Shown here piece by piece: positions 1 through 10,589 of a stretch of 64,000 nucleotides of DNA. How positions within the stretch are numbered: position 1 is the first letter of the stretch; every line of letters begins with the position of its first letter. The stretch is from Adiantum capillus-veneris (Eukaryota > Streptophyta > Polypodiopsida > Polypodiales > Pteridaceae), in assembly GCA_014529385.2 (NCBI GenBank), contig CM043957.1, positions 89,490,881 through 89,554,880 on the forward strand. Direction: 5' to 3'. The notes under the pieces are model-generated. The model made no database searches. It worked only from the letters and a program-made list of their open reading frames with translations, and was not told the DNA's origin. Position numbers and translations under genes: made by a program.

Positions 1-1200
1 AAAAGAGGTAAGGCTCTAGTAAAAACTGGCAATACAATGGGTGCATCACTTTCCAGTGGAAAACCCTAACTATTTTGTGGCGAAGCATCACTTTTAAGCG
101 AAGCATCACGAAGGTGCACCACTTTTCAATGGTTCTACACACTTTTAAGGTACCGAATAACCTTCTAGTTAAGAAGCACCACTTTCTAGTGGTGAAGACC
201 ACTATAAAGTGGCCAACATCACTATAAAGTGGTCAACATCACTATAAAGTGGTGAGCACAACTATAAAGTGGTGCTTCTTAACTAGAACGGTATTCGGTA
301 CCTTAAAAGTGTGTAGAACCACTGAAAAGTGGTGCTTCTTAACCTGAACGTTATTTGGTATAAAGTGGTAAACACCAATAAAGTGGTGTTCACCACTTTT
401 TGTGGTTCAAATCACATTGTTTATAGTGGTGAACACAACTATAAAGTGGTGCTTCTTAACTAAAACGGTATTCGGTACCTTAAAAGTGTGTAGAACCACT
501 GAAAAGTGGTGCTTCTTAACCTGAAGTTAATTGGTATAAAGTGGTAAACACCAATAAAGTGGTGTTCACCACTTTTTGTGGTTCAAATCACATTGTTTAT
601 AGTGGTTCAAATCACATTGTTTATAGTGGTGAAGACCACTATAAAGTGGTCAACATCACTATAAAGTGGTGAACACAACTATAGAGTGGTGCTTCTTAAC
701 TAGAACGTTCTTCGGTACCTTAAAGGTGTGTAGAACCACTGAAAAGTGGTGCTTCTTAACCTGAACGGTATTTGGTATAAAGTGGTGGTGCGTGATGGTC
801 AACCACTTTCAATGCTGTAGAACCACTTTTTAGTGATGCTTTACAAAAGTGCACTAATCTTTAGTTCTGCATCTTTGCTAAAAGTGGTGGTTAAGTGCTT
901 TTAAGTGATGAAGCTTTACAAGGAGATACCACATTCTATTGGTGTAGCACCACTTTTTAGGAGTGTAGCACCAGTTTTAATTTGTGTACAACAATTCACA
1001 TCGGTGTAGCACAACTGAACAGTGGTTCAACCCACTTTTATGTGCTGGAGCACCACTTTAAAGTGGTGAAGAAACACCAAAAGGTGATGTATCACCAGCA
1101 AATAGTGGTGTAGTAGGACTTTTTAGTGTTACCTAACCAGTTTTAAGTGGTTGAGAACCATTTAGCGGTACACCACCACTTAAAAATTTTGCAATACCAC
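1..1200. repeat. Array of ACCACTT / AAGTGGT repeats in both orientations
   Basis: The core ACCACT(N4-8)AGTGGT recurs dozens of times, forward and reversed, so much of the stretch can fold into small hairpins. A longer unit of about 180-190 bp, beginning GTGCTTCTTAACTAGAACG, recurs near 272, 452 and 694. The copies diverge and end in single degenerate motifs near 1200. No ORF of note lies inside. Dense short motifs in direct and inverted orientation are typical of the subterminal regions of CACTA transposons, so this may be the end of such an element. That reading is an inference, since no CACTA terminus is visible in the window here. Confidence 0.8.
132..319. repeat. Long inverted repeat inside the left array
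   Basis: The 54-bp segment 132-185 is repeated in inverted orientation at 266-319 with only a few differences around the GGTATTCGG block. The roughly 80 bp between the arms is filled with ACTATAAAGTGG units. It shows that whole composite units, not only the 7-bp cores, have been inverted. Confidence 0.75.
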
Positions 1201-1302
1201 TAAGAATGGTGCAGAAATCATTTCAACCACTTCTTATTGTTGATAAAACAAGTTTAATTATGGCTCATTACATACTAACATACATTCATATATGTTTTTA
1301 CA

Positions 1303-1944
1303 GGGAGGTGGACAGTACGACAAGTGGCCTTACCCACTCAAACAAAATTTTGCTTCACCAAGGAAGATTTTCATACCGAATATGGGCTATGCTTGGTTGG
1401 CCAGGATCCGAAGCTCCTATGTGATGATGATTTCTCAGATGAGGAGTGGCTTAGGGTATGGCTTTACAAGCGCCATCAAAAGGAGAAGATGCATTTAAAG
1501 GGGCTGAGGCCTGAAATGTATGAAGAATGTCTCCTGCTATACCACAGAGTATATCAGGGAGCTCCCCCAAACAACAAGGTAGGCGTGCATTTTGCACATG
1601 GATTTACGTGGCAGAAGTGCAAGGGCGTTGAAGATTGTGCAGGTTTAGTTGCATGAGCTGTGTATGCTGAAGGTGTTATCAAAATGTTACGCCAACAGAA
1701 AACTTTAAATAGGAAATTGGAGAAATGGAGGTCCACAAACGGTCCATGTCTTGGAAGCGAGTGGAAATTTAATGCAGAAAATATGCCTAATTACACTGAC
1801 AGTACTGGCACAGGATTTGACTGGCAGACATACTCAGGTGGACATCAATTTTCAGGGCAGGCTAAGGAGGAATTTCTAAAGAAGCGGGCCTTTGGCTCGA
1901 TGGGAACATTTGGAATGTCAAATGTTTCCTTGGGTGTATTTTAG
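1303..1944 (+). pseudogene. Unrecognised coding fragment with one in-frame stop
   Basis: One reading frame stays open from about 1303 to 1944 except for a TGA at 1654-1656. It gives about 210 residues with normal amino-acid composition (for example EEWLRVWLYKRHQKEK and HFAHGFTWQKCKG). The frame begins directly after a good splice acceptor (pyrimidine-rich stretch ending TTTTTACAG at 1294-1302), so it may be an internal exon. I do not recognise the family. Its last ~80 bp overlap, on the other strand, the end of the protease of element A, so one of the two is probably read past its true border. Position next to the CACTA-like array suggests a transposon gene; this is inference. Confidence 0.4.
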
Positions 1945-2323
1945 TTGTTGTCTCGCCATGTCTGAGGTATATGTGGTCATAACCCCAATCTTGGACCATC
2001 TTTAATTGTCGCATGAATGGTCGTCCCAAGATGATCTCATAATTGTTCTTTTTGTTGAAATTGACTATTGCAAATGTATGCTCATACTCCATTCCGCACG
2101 AAGTCACCTTTTCTAAGAGTCCTAGAGGCTTCTCCATGAACCCATCTGCCAATTGCAGTTTCATTCTGGTAGCCCTCAAAGCTGGTTTTCCCCATTTTTT
2201 CCAGATTTCCTTGGTGGCAATAGCAATTCCTGCTCCACTATCAAGAATAGCTTTGGAAACTACTCCTTGGAATTCTACTGGTAGCGTGGTGTTTCCATCT
2301 TTCTCCCTCGCAATATTCTCCAA
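1862..2323 (-). pseudogene. Retropepsin-like aspartic protease of element A
   Basis: The translation has the retropepsin signature AILDSGAG near residue 27 and the second conserved block IILGRPFM about 70 residues later, the usual spacing for LTR-retrotransposon proteases. The enzyme would cleave the Gag polyprotein in the particle and would act as a dimer. It is followed by about 50 residues without recognisable domain and a stop at 1862, with no reverse transcriptase behind it. A frameshift near 2320 separates it from the upstream frame (2241-2963). The catalytic Asp-Ser-Gly triplet is intact in sequence. Confidence 0.8.
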
Positions 2324-2963
2324 CCTTATTCAATGGTACTGGCCTGGTGTTTAGTTGAGGCTTTTCCAACTCTCTGATCCCTTCCTGTAGCTTCAGGGTG
2401 GGGTCTTTCACTCCAAATTTTTCTAGGCATTTACCTACTGTGGTCCACACGTTTTGTCGTAACCTTAGGAGTTCTGCTAATGTGATTGTGCAGGCCACCG
2501 AAGTGGACAACAACTCAATCAATCCTTGCGAATCCATCACTTTGTTAGAAGAAAATCTTTGAGATGGGATTGCTCTCACTTCTGACTTAGCTTCATACTC
2601 TCCTAGGTAAGAGGGTAAAGTTCTCAGCGAGTCTGGTTGGCTGTGCCCCGAACTAATTGATCCTTGGTCTCCCCCTTGTGAATGTATCTCAAAGTTCATT
2701 TGCGACCTTGCCTCAAATTCTTCGATAGGAGGTAAGATCACATTCTTTTCTTTTCTCGTGCTATTCAGGTGGTTACTCATCCTATTAGTCTCGTTGGCCT
2801 CACGGATTTGCTTCCACAGATCGTCTAGGCCGTTACAGTCCTTACCCATTTTTGCCAAGATTTTAGGCTGGACCCCGTCACTTGTTCCATCTGTGGTATT
2901 TGGCACTATGATAGGCTCCCCTCTGGACTCATAGGCATTAGTGAGTTTTTCCTTTGTTTCCAC
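2241..2963 (-). pseudogene. Element A: linker region between Gag and protease
   Basis: An open frame of 240 residues precedes the protease. Most is low-complexity and charged. A leucine-rich helix around residues 150-185 (ITLAELLRLRQNVW) resembles the short segment ahead of the protease in some plant gypsy polyproteins. It joins the protease frame through a -1/+1 shift near 2320 and is preceded by a stop at 2964-2981. No catalytic domain is visible. I assign it to element A by position and strand only. Confidence 0.5.
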
Positions 2964-2981
2964 ATGTTTCTCTAAAGTTGG

Positions 2982-3800
2982 TTAGATAGGGGTTGGAGTT
3001 GGTGCCTCATGCCAATTCGCAGGTTTACCCAGCGGGTCTTCCATCAATGATTGAGCTGTTTCGATCATCTTTTTACACATATCCAACCTCTGTTTTTCTA
3101 TTTCTGCATATGGATAAGTCATCCACCTTTGCTCCTGGGTTTGGTTCTTTTTAAGTCGAGCTTCATAAGCTTTTAGTAGTGCATCCAACTACTCATTTAC
3201 CTTGTCAGCCAGTACTGATCCTGCACTTTTGGGCTCTGATATTTCCTTGGGTGCTATAGTTGCCGTGGTGTGTGAGCTTAAGCTAGATAGATACTCTAAC
3301 CACTCCAATCTACCCTTTGTATGTTTCAACTCCTCGGATAGGGCTGTTTGCTCTCGTTCCTTCCTGGATTTCCTACACGCCTTTCTAGCTTTCCAAGTGC
3401 TTCTTTGATTTCTCGTTTCTGAACTTTGGGCGTCGGATTTTGGTTCTTCAACTATGGGTTCGTTCGTCCTTCTTTGAGCTTGGGCTCGTGTTACCGCCTG
3501 GATGGGTATGATTGTTTTATTTTCTGATCCTCCACTAGAAGGTACTGTTTCTAGCATGTTCAAGGTGGTTTTTTCTCCTTTGCTCGGGCTTTTAGGGCAA
3601 TCGGGAATCAAATAAGTAATTCCACATTCTGGGCAATACGCATTGACTCTAATGATTTCATCATGAGGACAGTCTCTCAGCCAATGGTCTCCACCACACT
3701 TGTAATAGGGTCCCTTGGGTTGTTGAGGTGCTCCTTGAGCTCCTCTTTGTTGGTAAGCATGTCTCTGTCCGCCCATGCCTCCATTGGCTATGAACAACAA
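2982..3800 (-). pseudogene. Element A: Gag C-terminal part with zinc-knuckle-like motifs
   Basis: Two abutting frames (3189-3800, then 2982-3188 after a stop) cover a basic, Gln/Gly-rich segment. Near its start is YYKCGGDHWLRDCP, a CCHC zinc knuckle whose first Cys is replaced by Tyr. It is followed by CPECGITYLIPDCP, a second knuckle-like motif with Tyr where His is expected. In Gag these bind packaged RNA. The rest is lysine/arginine and glutamate rich and probably partly coiled coil. The degraded knuckles and internal stop argue against a functional Gag. Confidence 0.65.
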
Positions 3801-3839
3801 TGTTCGTTCATCTAAGCTATATCTTCCTTCTCCTACTGC

Positions 3840-4541
3840 CTATGCAGCAGTTGGTGGTCCTGTATTTCCTATCATACTCCATGGTTCTGGTGTCGAGGGT
3901 TCTTTCGGTGGATAATAGATAGGGTTTGCCGCATATCCATTGGGATCTTCATAATATGCATGCATAGGTACCAAAGCCTTATTCTCTGATTCAGTTATTG
4001 TTGGTGTGTATCTTATACCAACTGGTCGTAATCCTGGTAGGGGTGGTTGTTGCTCCAACACCGGTTGTGGTCTTTCTAAACCTACAGGTCCTGGTAGGTT
4101 GCCTACTTGATATCTAGGCATCGGTGGAACTTGAGGGGAAGCTACCGGAGCTTGGGGAGCGTAAGGTCTCTCTCTCACATACCCCTTGTTATAATAACAT
4201 TCCTCGGTCCCATGGTTTGTCCATTTTTGTTCAATAGCACACCACTTGGGCTGTTTAGCCTGGGGTTTGGAGTACAAGTTGATCTTTTTTAGCACTTCAT
4301 CTACAAGCTGCTCTTGGTTTACATCTACTTCTCCTTTCGGTGCTGTCTTAGAAGACTTGCTTCCACTTTGTTGTGAAGATGAATCGTCATCAAGGTCCTT
4401 GAACTCCCCCTCTTTGTAGACAACACAATTGTCCACCAGGTAAAGAGCCTCCTTGGTCAAGTCATTCAATGTCGTGCTCCTCTTCATATGTAAGTCTTTC
4501 TGGAGATCTGCATTCCTTAGTCCTTGGATGAATATCAGCAT
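3840..4541 (-). pseudogene. Element A: middle of Gag
   Basis: The first 45 residues (including MLIFIQGLRNADLQKDL) match the C-terminal half of the plant retrotransposon Gag core, where an IxGLR(x)n pattern is common. The remainder is proline-rich (around residues 130-175) and without recognisable domain. The frame is separated from the Gag core (4652-5227) by a frameshift near 4655 and from the zinc-knuckle region by a stop near 3837. Confidence 0.6.
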
Positions 4542-4651
4542 AAGTCTGGACTGAGTTGGCAGTTCTTCAACAGGACATAATTTAACATATCTTTTTAGTC
4601 TTAGGGTTGCCTTTCGTACAGATTCTCCATCTTTCTTTTGAATTTATGGAT

Positions 4652-5227
4652 CTATGAGACGGTATTATGAGCTATTCCCCTTTGTGAGAATTCCTCAATA
4701 AACTCGTCAAACACTTCCTCCATAGATTCAAAGTCTCTACGCTCTGCAGAGTCAAACCAAGTGGCAGCATCATCCTCTAGGGTTAGACCAAACCCTGCAA
4801 ATTGGGTAGGAAAGTCTAACACCTCTTCCGCTCTAATTACATGCACAAAGGCTGCTACATGATCTCTTGGGTCTCTGCTTCTTGTGTATTTCTTGTTTAC
4901 CCATTTTTGCACTTGAGAAGGTCTAATTCTTCGATGGTCTACAAACTTCATCATTGGATCTCCCCATATTAATCGATATATCTCCTCACGCCTTCTGTAA
5001 TAGGTTGGTTCCTCTCCCAATGGTGCTCCTAAGCCATAATTTATAACGGTTCTCGCTGGAGGTGGTTCTTCTCTTCGAACTCGTTCTATGGGTGGTCCTC
5101 CAGGCTCCGTTGACCCTTGAGTCTTTGTCTTACTCTTTGCTTGATACCTTGAATAGAGTGGTGGTTCTTGCAAACCCCTGAGCCCTCGTGCGGCTTGATA
5201 ACCATCTCGGTTTCGATCTTGTTCCAA
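4652..5227 (-). pseudogene. Element A: retrotransposon Gag core
   Basis: The segment from about residue 85 onward has the arrangement of the plant retrotrans_gag family: a short acidic-aromatic run, then LEDDAATWFDSAERRDF and a helix with VFDEFIEEFSQRG. Gag forms the cytoplasmic particle. The reading frame continues upstream, in the same frame, through a TGA near 5239 and a TAA at 5453-5455 into the 5453-6214 ORF, so the two ORFs were once one protein. It ends in a frameshift at about 4655. Confidence 0.75.
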
Positions 5228-5452
5228 TGTTGTACTCTGTCAAAACCATGCCTGCAATGAAGGTTGGGTTGCCGGTTGGTCTTGGTTGTTGAATGCTTGC
5301 GGTCGGGTGGAATGTGAGGTAGCGTCATACTCATCTGAAAAAGGATTCGTTGACTTGCTTGGGGTGTAGGTGGCTCTTGTCACTTCCTTAGGGGCATATG
5401 CTAATGCTCCTGGACCTGTTGCCCTTTCTACCTCCTCTGAAAGAATATGTTG

Positions 5453-6214
5453 TTATTCTCGCCCGTATCTATCAACAAAAACTATACCCTTCCCCGTAGC
5501 AGTTTCATAAGAGAATAAGTAAAGAACCTTGTCTTTGCTTAATTCGTTTACGTATGGTTCTTTGCTGCAAAAGTAAGAGACTATACCCTCACTCTCATGT
5601 TTGTAGATTCCCACATTCTCATTATAAGTTGGAACCCTGGTTGTTTTCTTATCATACATAAAAATAGCTCCGGGCCGATCAATGTTTGGTGGCAGTTCTT
5701 GAGTTTCTGAAACCATTTTCCCTTTCACCACGTTATCTCCATATTTGTTGTAATTTTCAGGGTTACTAACTATTAGATAGTGGTTCCCCTTTTCGTCTTG
5801 GAATCTATCTCCATCATCATATACTCGGATTATCTCCAATCTCTGAGCTGGTCTCTCTTCGATACAAATGCACTTGCGTCCTCGATAGTCAGAATAGACT
5901 AGGGCTCCCCTCGAGTTTGTTCCCTCTAAGAAGATCACAGTGAGCTTGGAATCATTCAAAGGATTTTGGGAGGTGCTTCCTCCTCCCATAGGTCCATCAT
6001 AGGTGAAACCTCGTGGCTGTTGACTACCCATCATGAAGAAAGATTTGTCTGACGAAGTGTCAGTATCACTACCTTCCTCAATAATCGGTGCTAGCGGATC
6101 TAACCTTGCCTGAGTTACACTCTCTTCGGTGGACACTAAGCTACCTTGGTCACCTGCCACCTTCTGGTCTCTAACAATGTATCTTCCTGATCTTAAATTC
6201 ATCAAACTTATCAA
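5453..6214 (-). CDS. Element A: N-terminal domain of the Gag polyprotein, unusual
   Basis: A 253-residue open frame starts with MISLMNLRSGR; the NLRSG start is frequent in plant gypsy Gag. After an acidic Ser/Thr-rich stretch comes about 180 residues of mixed beta-like composition (VIFLEGTNSRGALVYSDY, GNHYLIVSNPEN, KGIVFVDRYGRE) that I do not recognise. It contains several Tyr-Asp and Gly-Arg turns and looks like a folded domain. It lies in the same frame as the Gag core downstream, with two stops between, so it is probably an N-terminal extension of Gag. The methionine at 6214 is the first in frame after the leader. Confidence 0.6.
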   Translation of the reverse strand: MISLMNLRSGRYIVRDQKVAGDQGSLVSTEESVTQARLDPLAPIIEEGSDTDTSSDKSFFMMGSQQPRGFTYDGPMGGGSTSQNPLNDSKLTVIFLEGTNSRGALVYSDYRGRKCICIEERPAQRLEIIRVYDDGDRFQDEKGNHYLIVSNPENYNKYGDNVVKGKMVSETQELPPNIDRPGAIFMYDKKTTRVPTYNENVGIYKHESEGIVSYFCSKEPYVNELSKDKVLYLFSYETATGKGIVFVDRYGRE

Positions 6215-8000
6215 TGCAATTTATCACAAATCCAACCTCTCACCTGGCAAAGTGTCAGTTTCTGCACAACTTCTTGCTTTATTGCTAAATATACATGTAC
6301 ACAAGCGTTTTAATTTCGACAATCGAGTCAAAGCATTTATCTGCTAGAGGTTATCTTAGTAATAATTGGTATAACTGGAGAGTTAATCTCAACCACTACT
6401 GTATTTTATACACTGCTGATGTTCTGGATTAGGTCTGCTAATCTGAAACTGTACTACCCTCAGATGTTGGTCAATTTACACAAAAAAGTCTGAATTCAGT
6501 CTTTGCTTCGTCAAATGGGCAAACAAGGCCCAAATTCACTTCTGAAAGAAGTTCTAGAACCCTTAAGCCAAATAGAATCTTACTATCTATGCCAGGTCAA
6601 ATTTTCTTTGCAGTATGTCTCAATAGACATCCTACGCGTAGGATGTCTCCTGCTATGTTTTGCCTAGATTTTTGCACTGTGGTTTCCCCTTGTTGTGCTG
6701 AGCTTACAACTGCTTTTACTTTTTGGTTTGGACACCTATTAGCTGGTCAATGAGTCAGAAATCTGTTTCGAAAGCCTGTTGCTGATATTGATCAGTCTAA
6801 TCAACTCCAATTTGGACCAAAATTGACTAGGAGGCTATACAACACCTGGCTATGCTCACTGTCAAAGTCTGGCTTCAATTTCTTGCTTTAGACATCCTAC
6901 GCGTAGGATGTCTTTTTCATCAGAATGGCTTCAAACTCAAAGCCCGGGCTCCCTTTGATTTGCTGATCACTTTGGTATACTCAAAATTGGGTTTGGAGTC
7001 CAAAATCACTCAGAAGACATCCTACACGTAGGATGTCTTTTTGGCCTGTTTGACCCCAAACTTGTCCCACAGCTTCCCTTGATGTCAGTAACCCAATGGT
7101 ATGCTTAGATTTTGGTTTGGATTTCAAAAGTCCCAAATTTCAGCTGTTCTTGCCTTTTTCAGTCAAAAGTGCTAAAGTCTGCTTTGAACCCAATTTTCTC
7201 ACCCAAATGAGGTGAAACCCCTTTCAATCACTCAATATATCATGCAAGACATGCTCATGCAGCCATCTTATGGTCTTGGTCTCAAAATAATGTTTTGGCA
7301 CTATTTGGGTAGGATGTCTGGCAATTTCAGTCTATCTGGCCTTATCCTATCAAGATATGGTCAAATTTCCACTTTCCAGTTAAAGTTAGCGTAAACCCTA
7401 CCTTCTGAACACACTGGTCAACTCAAAATCCCAAAATTCCTCCCAGATTAGCCTGTAGACATCCTACGCGTAGAATGTCTCCTGGTTTGAAATTAAATTT
7501 TTTTCTGACATAAATGCTTCTGATGCTCTGTAGATCTATCAGAAACACTCATAGTAACTTTTGGACTTCAATTAGGCTTTCAAACACACTTTTGCGTCTT
7601 TTACAAACTTGTGATGACTTTACCAAGCAAGTGTACATGCATGAAATGCTCTAGATCCTGAATCATGATGTCCTACTTACTCTACTCCTACTTATCATGT
7701 GAAATGGTGTTAATGGTGTTTTTGATTGCTTTTTGGCCTCTCCGGACTCTCAAGCTCTCCTCTCACGGCTTCTACCACTCCAACTCCTCCTCTAGAACTC
7801 GACTACTACCTAAAACTACCTTGGTCTACCTAATCTACCTAAGTCGAAGGATCTAGGCCAGGCACAAGCTTCCTACACTCCCTCTAAGACCTAGAGAGTC
7901 CTCCACCCTTTGATCCTATCTAAATGTAAAACAAGACTCTTGGCAAGCCAAAAATCCCAATCCTCAAGGATTAGTCTCAGTCACCTACCTAAGGTTTTCG
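6215..8000 (-). other. Long untranslated leader of element A
   Basis: This 1.8-kb stretch between the Gag start and the PBS has no meaningful ORF. It carries the palindromic repeats described separately (6625-7480). Flanking phrases around the palindromes (for example TTTTTCATCAGAATGGCTTC) recur in the leader of element B. The part 7700-7990 next to the PBS is CTA/CCTA-rich. Confidence 0.65.
6625..7480. repeat. 24-bp palindromes in the leader of element A
   Basis: The arm AGACATCCTACG followed by its exact reverse complement occurs at 6625-6648 and 6890-6913. Copies with one mismatch lie at 7015-7038 and 7457-7480, and a surviving right half lies at 7309-7319. Each would form a self-complementary hairpin or a duplex in RNA. 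The corresponding repeats of element B (60279-61288) have a different base at arm position 8 with the matching change on the other arm. Confidence 0.95.
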
Positions 8001-8018
8001 TCCCCGGCAACGGCGCCA
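8001..8018 (-). promoter_or_regulatory. tRNA-Asp primer-binding site of element A
   Basis: The plus strand reads TCCCCGGCAACGGCGCCA, the 3' end of plant tRNA-Asp including CCA, one base from the LTR border. On the minus strand this is the PBS used by many Athila/Tat-type gypsy elements. It fixes the orientation of element A and the inner border of its LTR. Confidence 0.9.
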
Positions 8019-8019
8019 A

Positions 8020-8966
8020 TGTTGGACGGATACGCCGCGACGGACGTCAGCATAGTGAGAACTCACCTAACATGTAATGTCAGCTAAGGACAAAGCTCGA
8101 CCCGCAGGCGCGTGGAAGCAAGCATAAGGTGTCAACCTAAACTCGACCGACTTCTAACTAATTCCTACAAAGGTCTCTACCAATTGTCTAAGTCACAGCC
8201 TTCAAGAGTGCATAAGAGGAAACTTCCTACAACGCTTTCTAGAGTCGAACACCCATCAAACAATCTCAAAACACCATAGAACTTGAAGGAGATCCTACTA
8301 ATACCAATATGTCGCTCTCCCTAAGGTCTAAGAACCAAAATCCCAACCTAAAACACCTGGTGCAGAAACACGTACGATGTTTGGCCGAAATCTGCAGGTC
8401 TTCGTTTCCGAAATCTAAAGTGCATAGTGTGTAGTTCTACTCAATGTGAACACGTGGATATGCTACAATGCAAAATCGGACAACGTATGCTCACCCAAAC
8501 ACCCGATGAAGCTCGTAGAAGGAGCTCACAAAACCGGACCGTACACGCGCAATGTAGGTATCGGCGCGTAGCTCTCATTGGGGGCAACACGCTGCACTTC
8601 TCCGCACTCGATTCCGACCACCGGAGCACACGTAGCGTCAAGTTGAAGCTCACACTCTCTCTCTCTCTCTCTCTCGTACATAGTACGCTCACTCACAGAC
8701 TTCAAAATTTGTTTTTTTTAAATGACAAAAGGTTTTTCATTAAGGTCAAAAAGTGGTATATATACCTTACAATTTCTCAAACCCTAAAGTTCCAAAATCA
8801 ACCATCTACTCAATCTAACTATCAAAACTGGGATACAATCTGGAAACTTCTGTAGGTCCCAATAATTACAAGGTGAAAATCCAGGTTTTCCTCAATGAAT
8901 GAATAATTACAAAAATAATAATCCTCCGAATAGTTAGATGTCGTGGGGTGTGTCCAGCTTCTAACA
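8020..8966 (-). repeat. LTR of element A
   Basis: The segment begins TGTTGGACGG next to the PBS and ends TTCTAACA, about 947 bp, with the expected TG...CA termini. It contains a short CT microsatellite (about 8655-8675). Several blocks match the LTR of element B at 55766-56789, notably CTCGACCCGCAGGCGCGTGG near the start, the GTGTAGTTCTACTC region, and the GTGGGGTGTG end. Being next to the PBS it is the 5' LTR on the minus strand. Its outer flank is ATTCC, the start of the element C remnant. Confidence 0.85.
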
Positions 8967-8969
8967 ATT

Positions 8970-9898
8970 CCTCAACGCCGCATGCTTCTCTCTCATCTCT
9001 TCCACCAATGGCTACTTCCAAACAAGCAAAAGTTGCTAGTGAGTTACAGAAATTATTAAAGGAATTTCAAGATGTTTTTCCTAATGATTTGCCACTAGGA
9101 TTACCGCCGACACGATCGGTGCAACATAGCATCGATGTGGTTGCAGGCAGTAAACCTGTCAGTAAACTTCCCTAGCGTATGAGTTACTCTGAAGCTACTG
9201 AGGTGGAACGTCGGCTTGTTGGCTACCTTAGCAGAGGGTTTATCCAACCCAATTCTTCACCATGTGCTTCTCCTATCCCATTAGTGAAGAAAAAAGACAG
9301 CAGTATGTCCATGTGCGTAGACTACCGTGGCTTAAATGCGGTTACTGTTAAGAACAAGTACCCATTACCAAGCGTGGATGAGTTGTTCGACAAACTCACT
9401 CATGCTCGTATTTTTACGAAAATAGACTTGCGGTCAGGTTATCACCAAGTGTATATTCGACTTGCTGATATACCCAAAACTGCATTCCGAACAAGGTTTG
9501 GACACTGCGAGTTTTTGGTGATGCCCTTTGGGTTAACCAATGCGCCTGCAACATTCATGACACTTATGGATAGTGTCTTGAAGCCTTATTTGGGCAAATT
9601 TATCATCGTTGTTGTCGATGACATTCTAGTCTACATTGCTTCTAAAGAAGAACACTTACAACATCTGAGGCAGGTGTTCGAATTGTTACGAACAAATAAA
9701 TTATATGCCAAGGAATCTAAGTGTGATTTTCTGAAAGAAAAATTCACTATCTTGGGCATGTTATTTCATCTAATGGGCTATATATGGATCAATCCAAAGT
9801 GGATACAATCCCGCAGTGGCCTTCTCCTAAAAATCTGGAAGAGTTACAATTTTTTTTAGGATTTGCAGGTTTTTACTGAAGGTTCGTTAAAAACTATG
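8970..9898 (+). pseudogene. Element C reverse transcriptase
   Basis: The frame from about 8970 reads the usual chromovirus lead-in to RT, is stopped by TAG at 9173-9175, and continues at 9179. RT motifs follow in order: MCVDYRGLNAVTVKNKYPLP, TKIDLRSGYHQV, FLVMPFGLTNAPATFM and the active-site box VVVDDILVY. The two Asp are present, although the usual FIDD is changed to VVDD. The frame is lost near 9770-9860 where the FLGH region should be. The enzyme copies the element RNA into cDNA within the particle. Confidence 0.9.
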
Positions 9899-10400
9899 CT
9901 AATATTGTTGTTCCCATGACAGATCAACTGAAAGGCAAAGGCAAAGCTTTTCAGTGGGGACCCTCTCAACAGCATAGTTTCGATACGCTCAAGGATGCAT
10001 TAGCTACATCTCCCATACTAGCTATTGTAGATCTTTTGAAACCATTTGTTTTGGAAACGGATGCCAATGACCGTGCTATTGGAGCAGTCCTGTTATAAGA
10101 CGGACTGCCAATTGCATTTGAAAGCAAGAAGCTTGATACAGCTCAATAGAACTACTCTGCTTATGAGCGCGAACTCTATGCAATAGTGTATGTCTTAAAA
10201 ACATGTCGGTATTATTTGTATGGTGCTTAGTTTGAGACTGTGTTTGACCATGAAAGCATTAAATGGTTTACACAACAAACAGATTTGAAGGGTCGAAAAG
10301 CCAAGTGGGTGGAGATTCTTTAGGAATATGATGCCAAGCTCCACTTTCATAAAGGACAATACAATGTGGTGGTTGACGCTCTAAGTTGTATGCTGGAGAT
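9899..10400 (+). pseudogene. Element C RNase H
   Basis: The reading frame resumes with the connection region (KAFQWGPSQQHSFDTLKDAL). It then gives the RNase H start FVLETDANDRAIGAVLL, with the first catalytic Asp. TAA at 10096 and further in-frame stops at 10147, 10228 and 10321 break it. Recognisable pieces follow (YSAYERELYAIV and a HFHKGQYNVVVDALS end). The domain would remove RNA from the RNA-DNA hybrid. Not functional. Confidence 0.85.
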
Positions 10401-10589
10401 CAATTCTCTCTTGTTCATGGAACTTCGTAGTGACTTTTTTGGATTCTCTACAGGGCAAACATGAGCATGATGAAGCATATTCCAAAGTGTGGAGCCATGT
10501 ACAAATGAGGGATCCTTCTCACTCCAATGATGGTAGTGTAACGTTAACCTCCATACATAGTTCTCCTCTATCAAGTGATGAACTACAGT

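Larger units (their letters stand above)
1862..8966 (-). mobile_element. Element A: gag-protease LTR retroelement, RT absent
   Basis: Reading right to left the parts are: LTR (8020-8966), tRNA-Asp PBS (8001-8018), a 1.8-kb leader with palindromes, then gag, zinc-knuckle and protease coding sequence to 1862. No reverse transcriptase, RNase H, integrase, polypurine tract or second LTR follows. The sequence left of 1862 is of another kind, so the 3' part is lost or the element never carried pol. Its LTR outer end directly abuts element C, whose gag and 5' LTR are missing, consistent with A having inserted into C. LTR and leader resemble those of element B. Confidence 0.75.

Noticed and set aside
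6625-7480. CRISPR-like array (regularly spaced palindromes)
   Set aside because: Spacers are far too long (100-260 bp), there are no cas genes, the sequence is plant nuclear DNA, and the repeats sit in a retrotransposon leader.
8001-8018. tRNA gene fragment
   Set aside because: Only the 18-nt tRNA-Asp 3' end complement is present, adjacent to an LTR border; it is a primer-binding site.
1862-8966. Endogenous pararetrovirus for element A
   Set aside because: LTR with TG/CA ends and tRNA-Asp PBS are present, and no movement or coat protein motifs are seen. It is an LTR retroelement.
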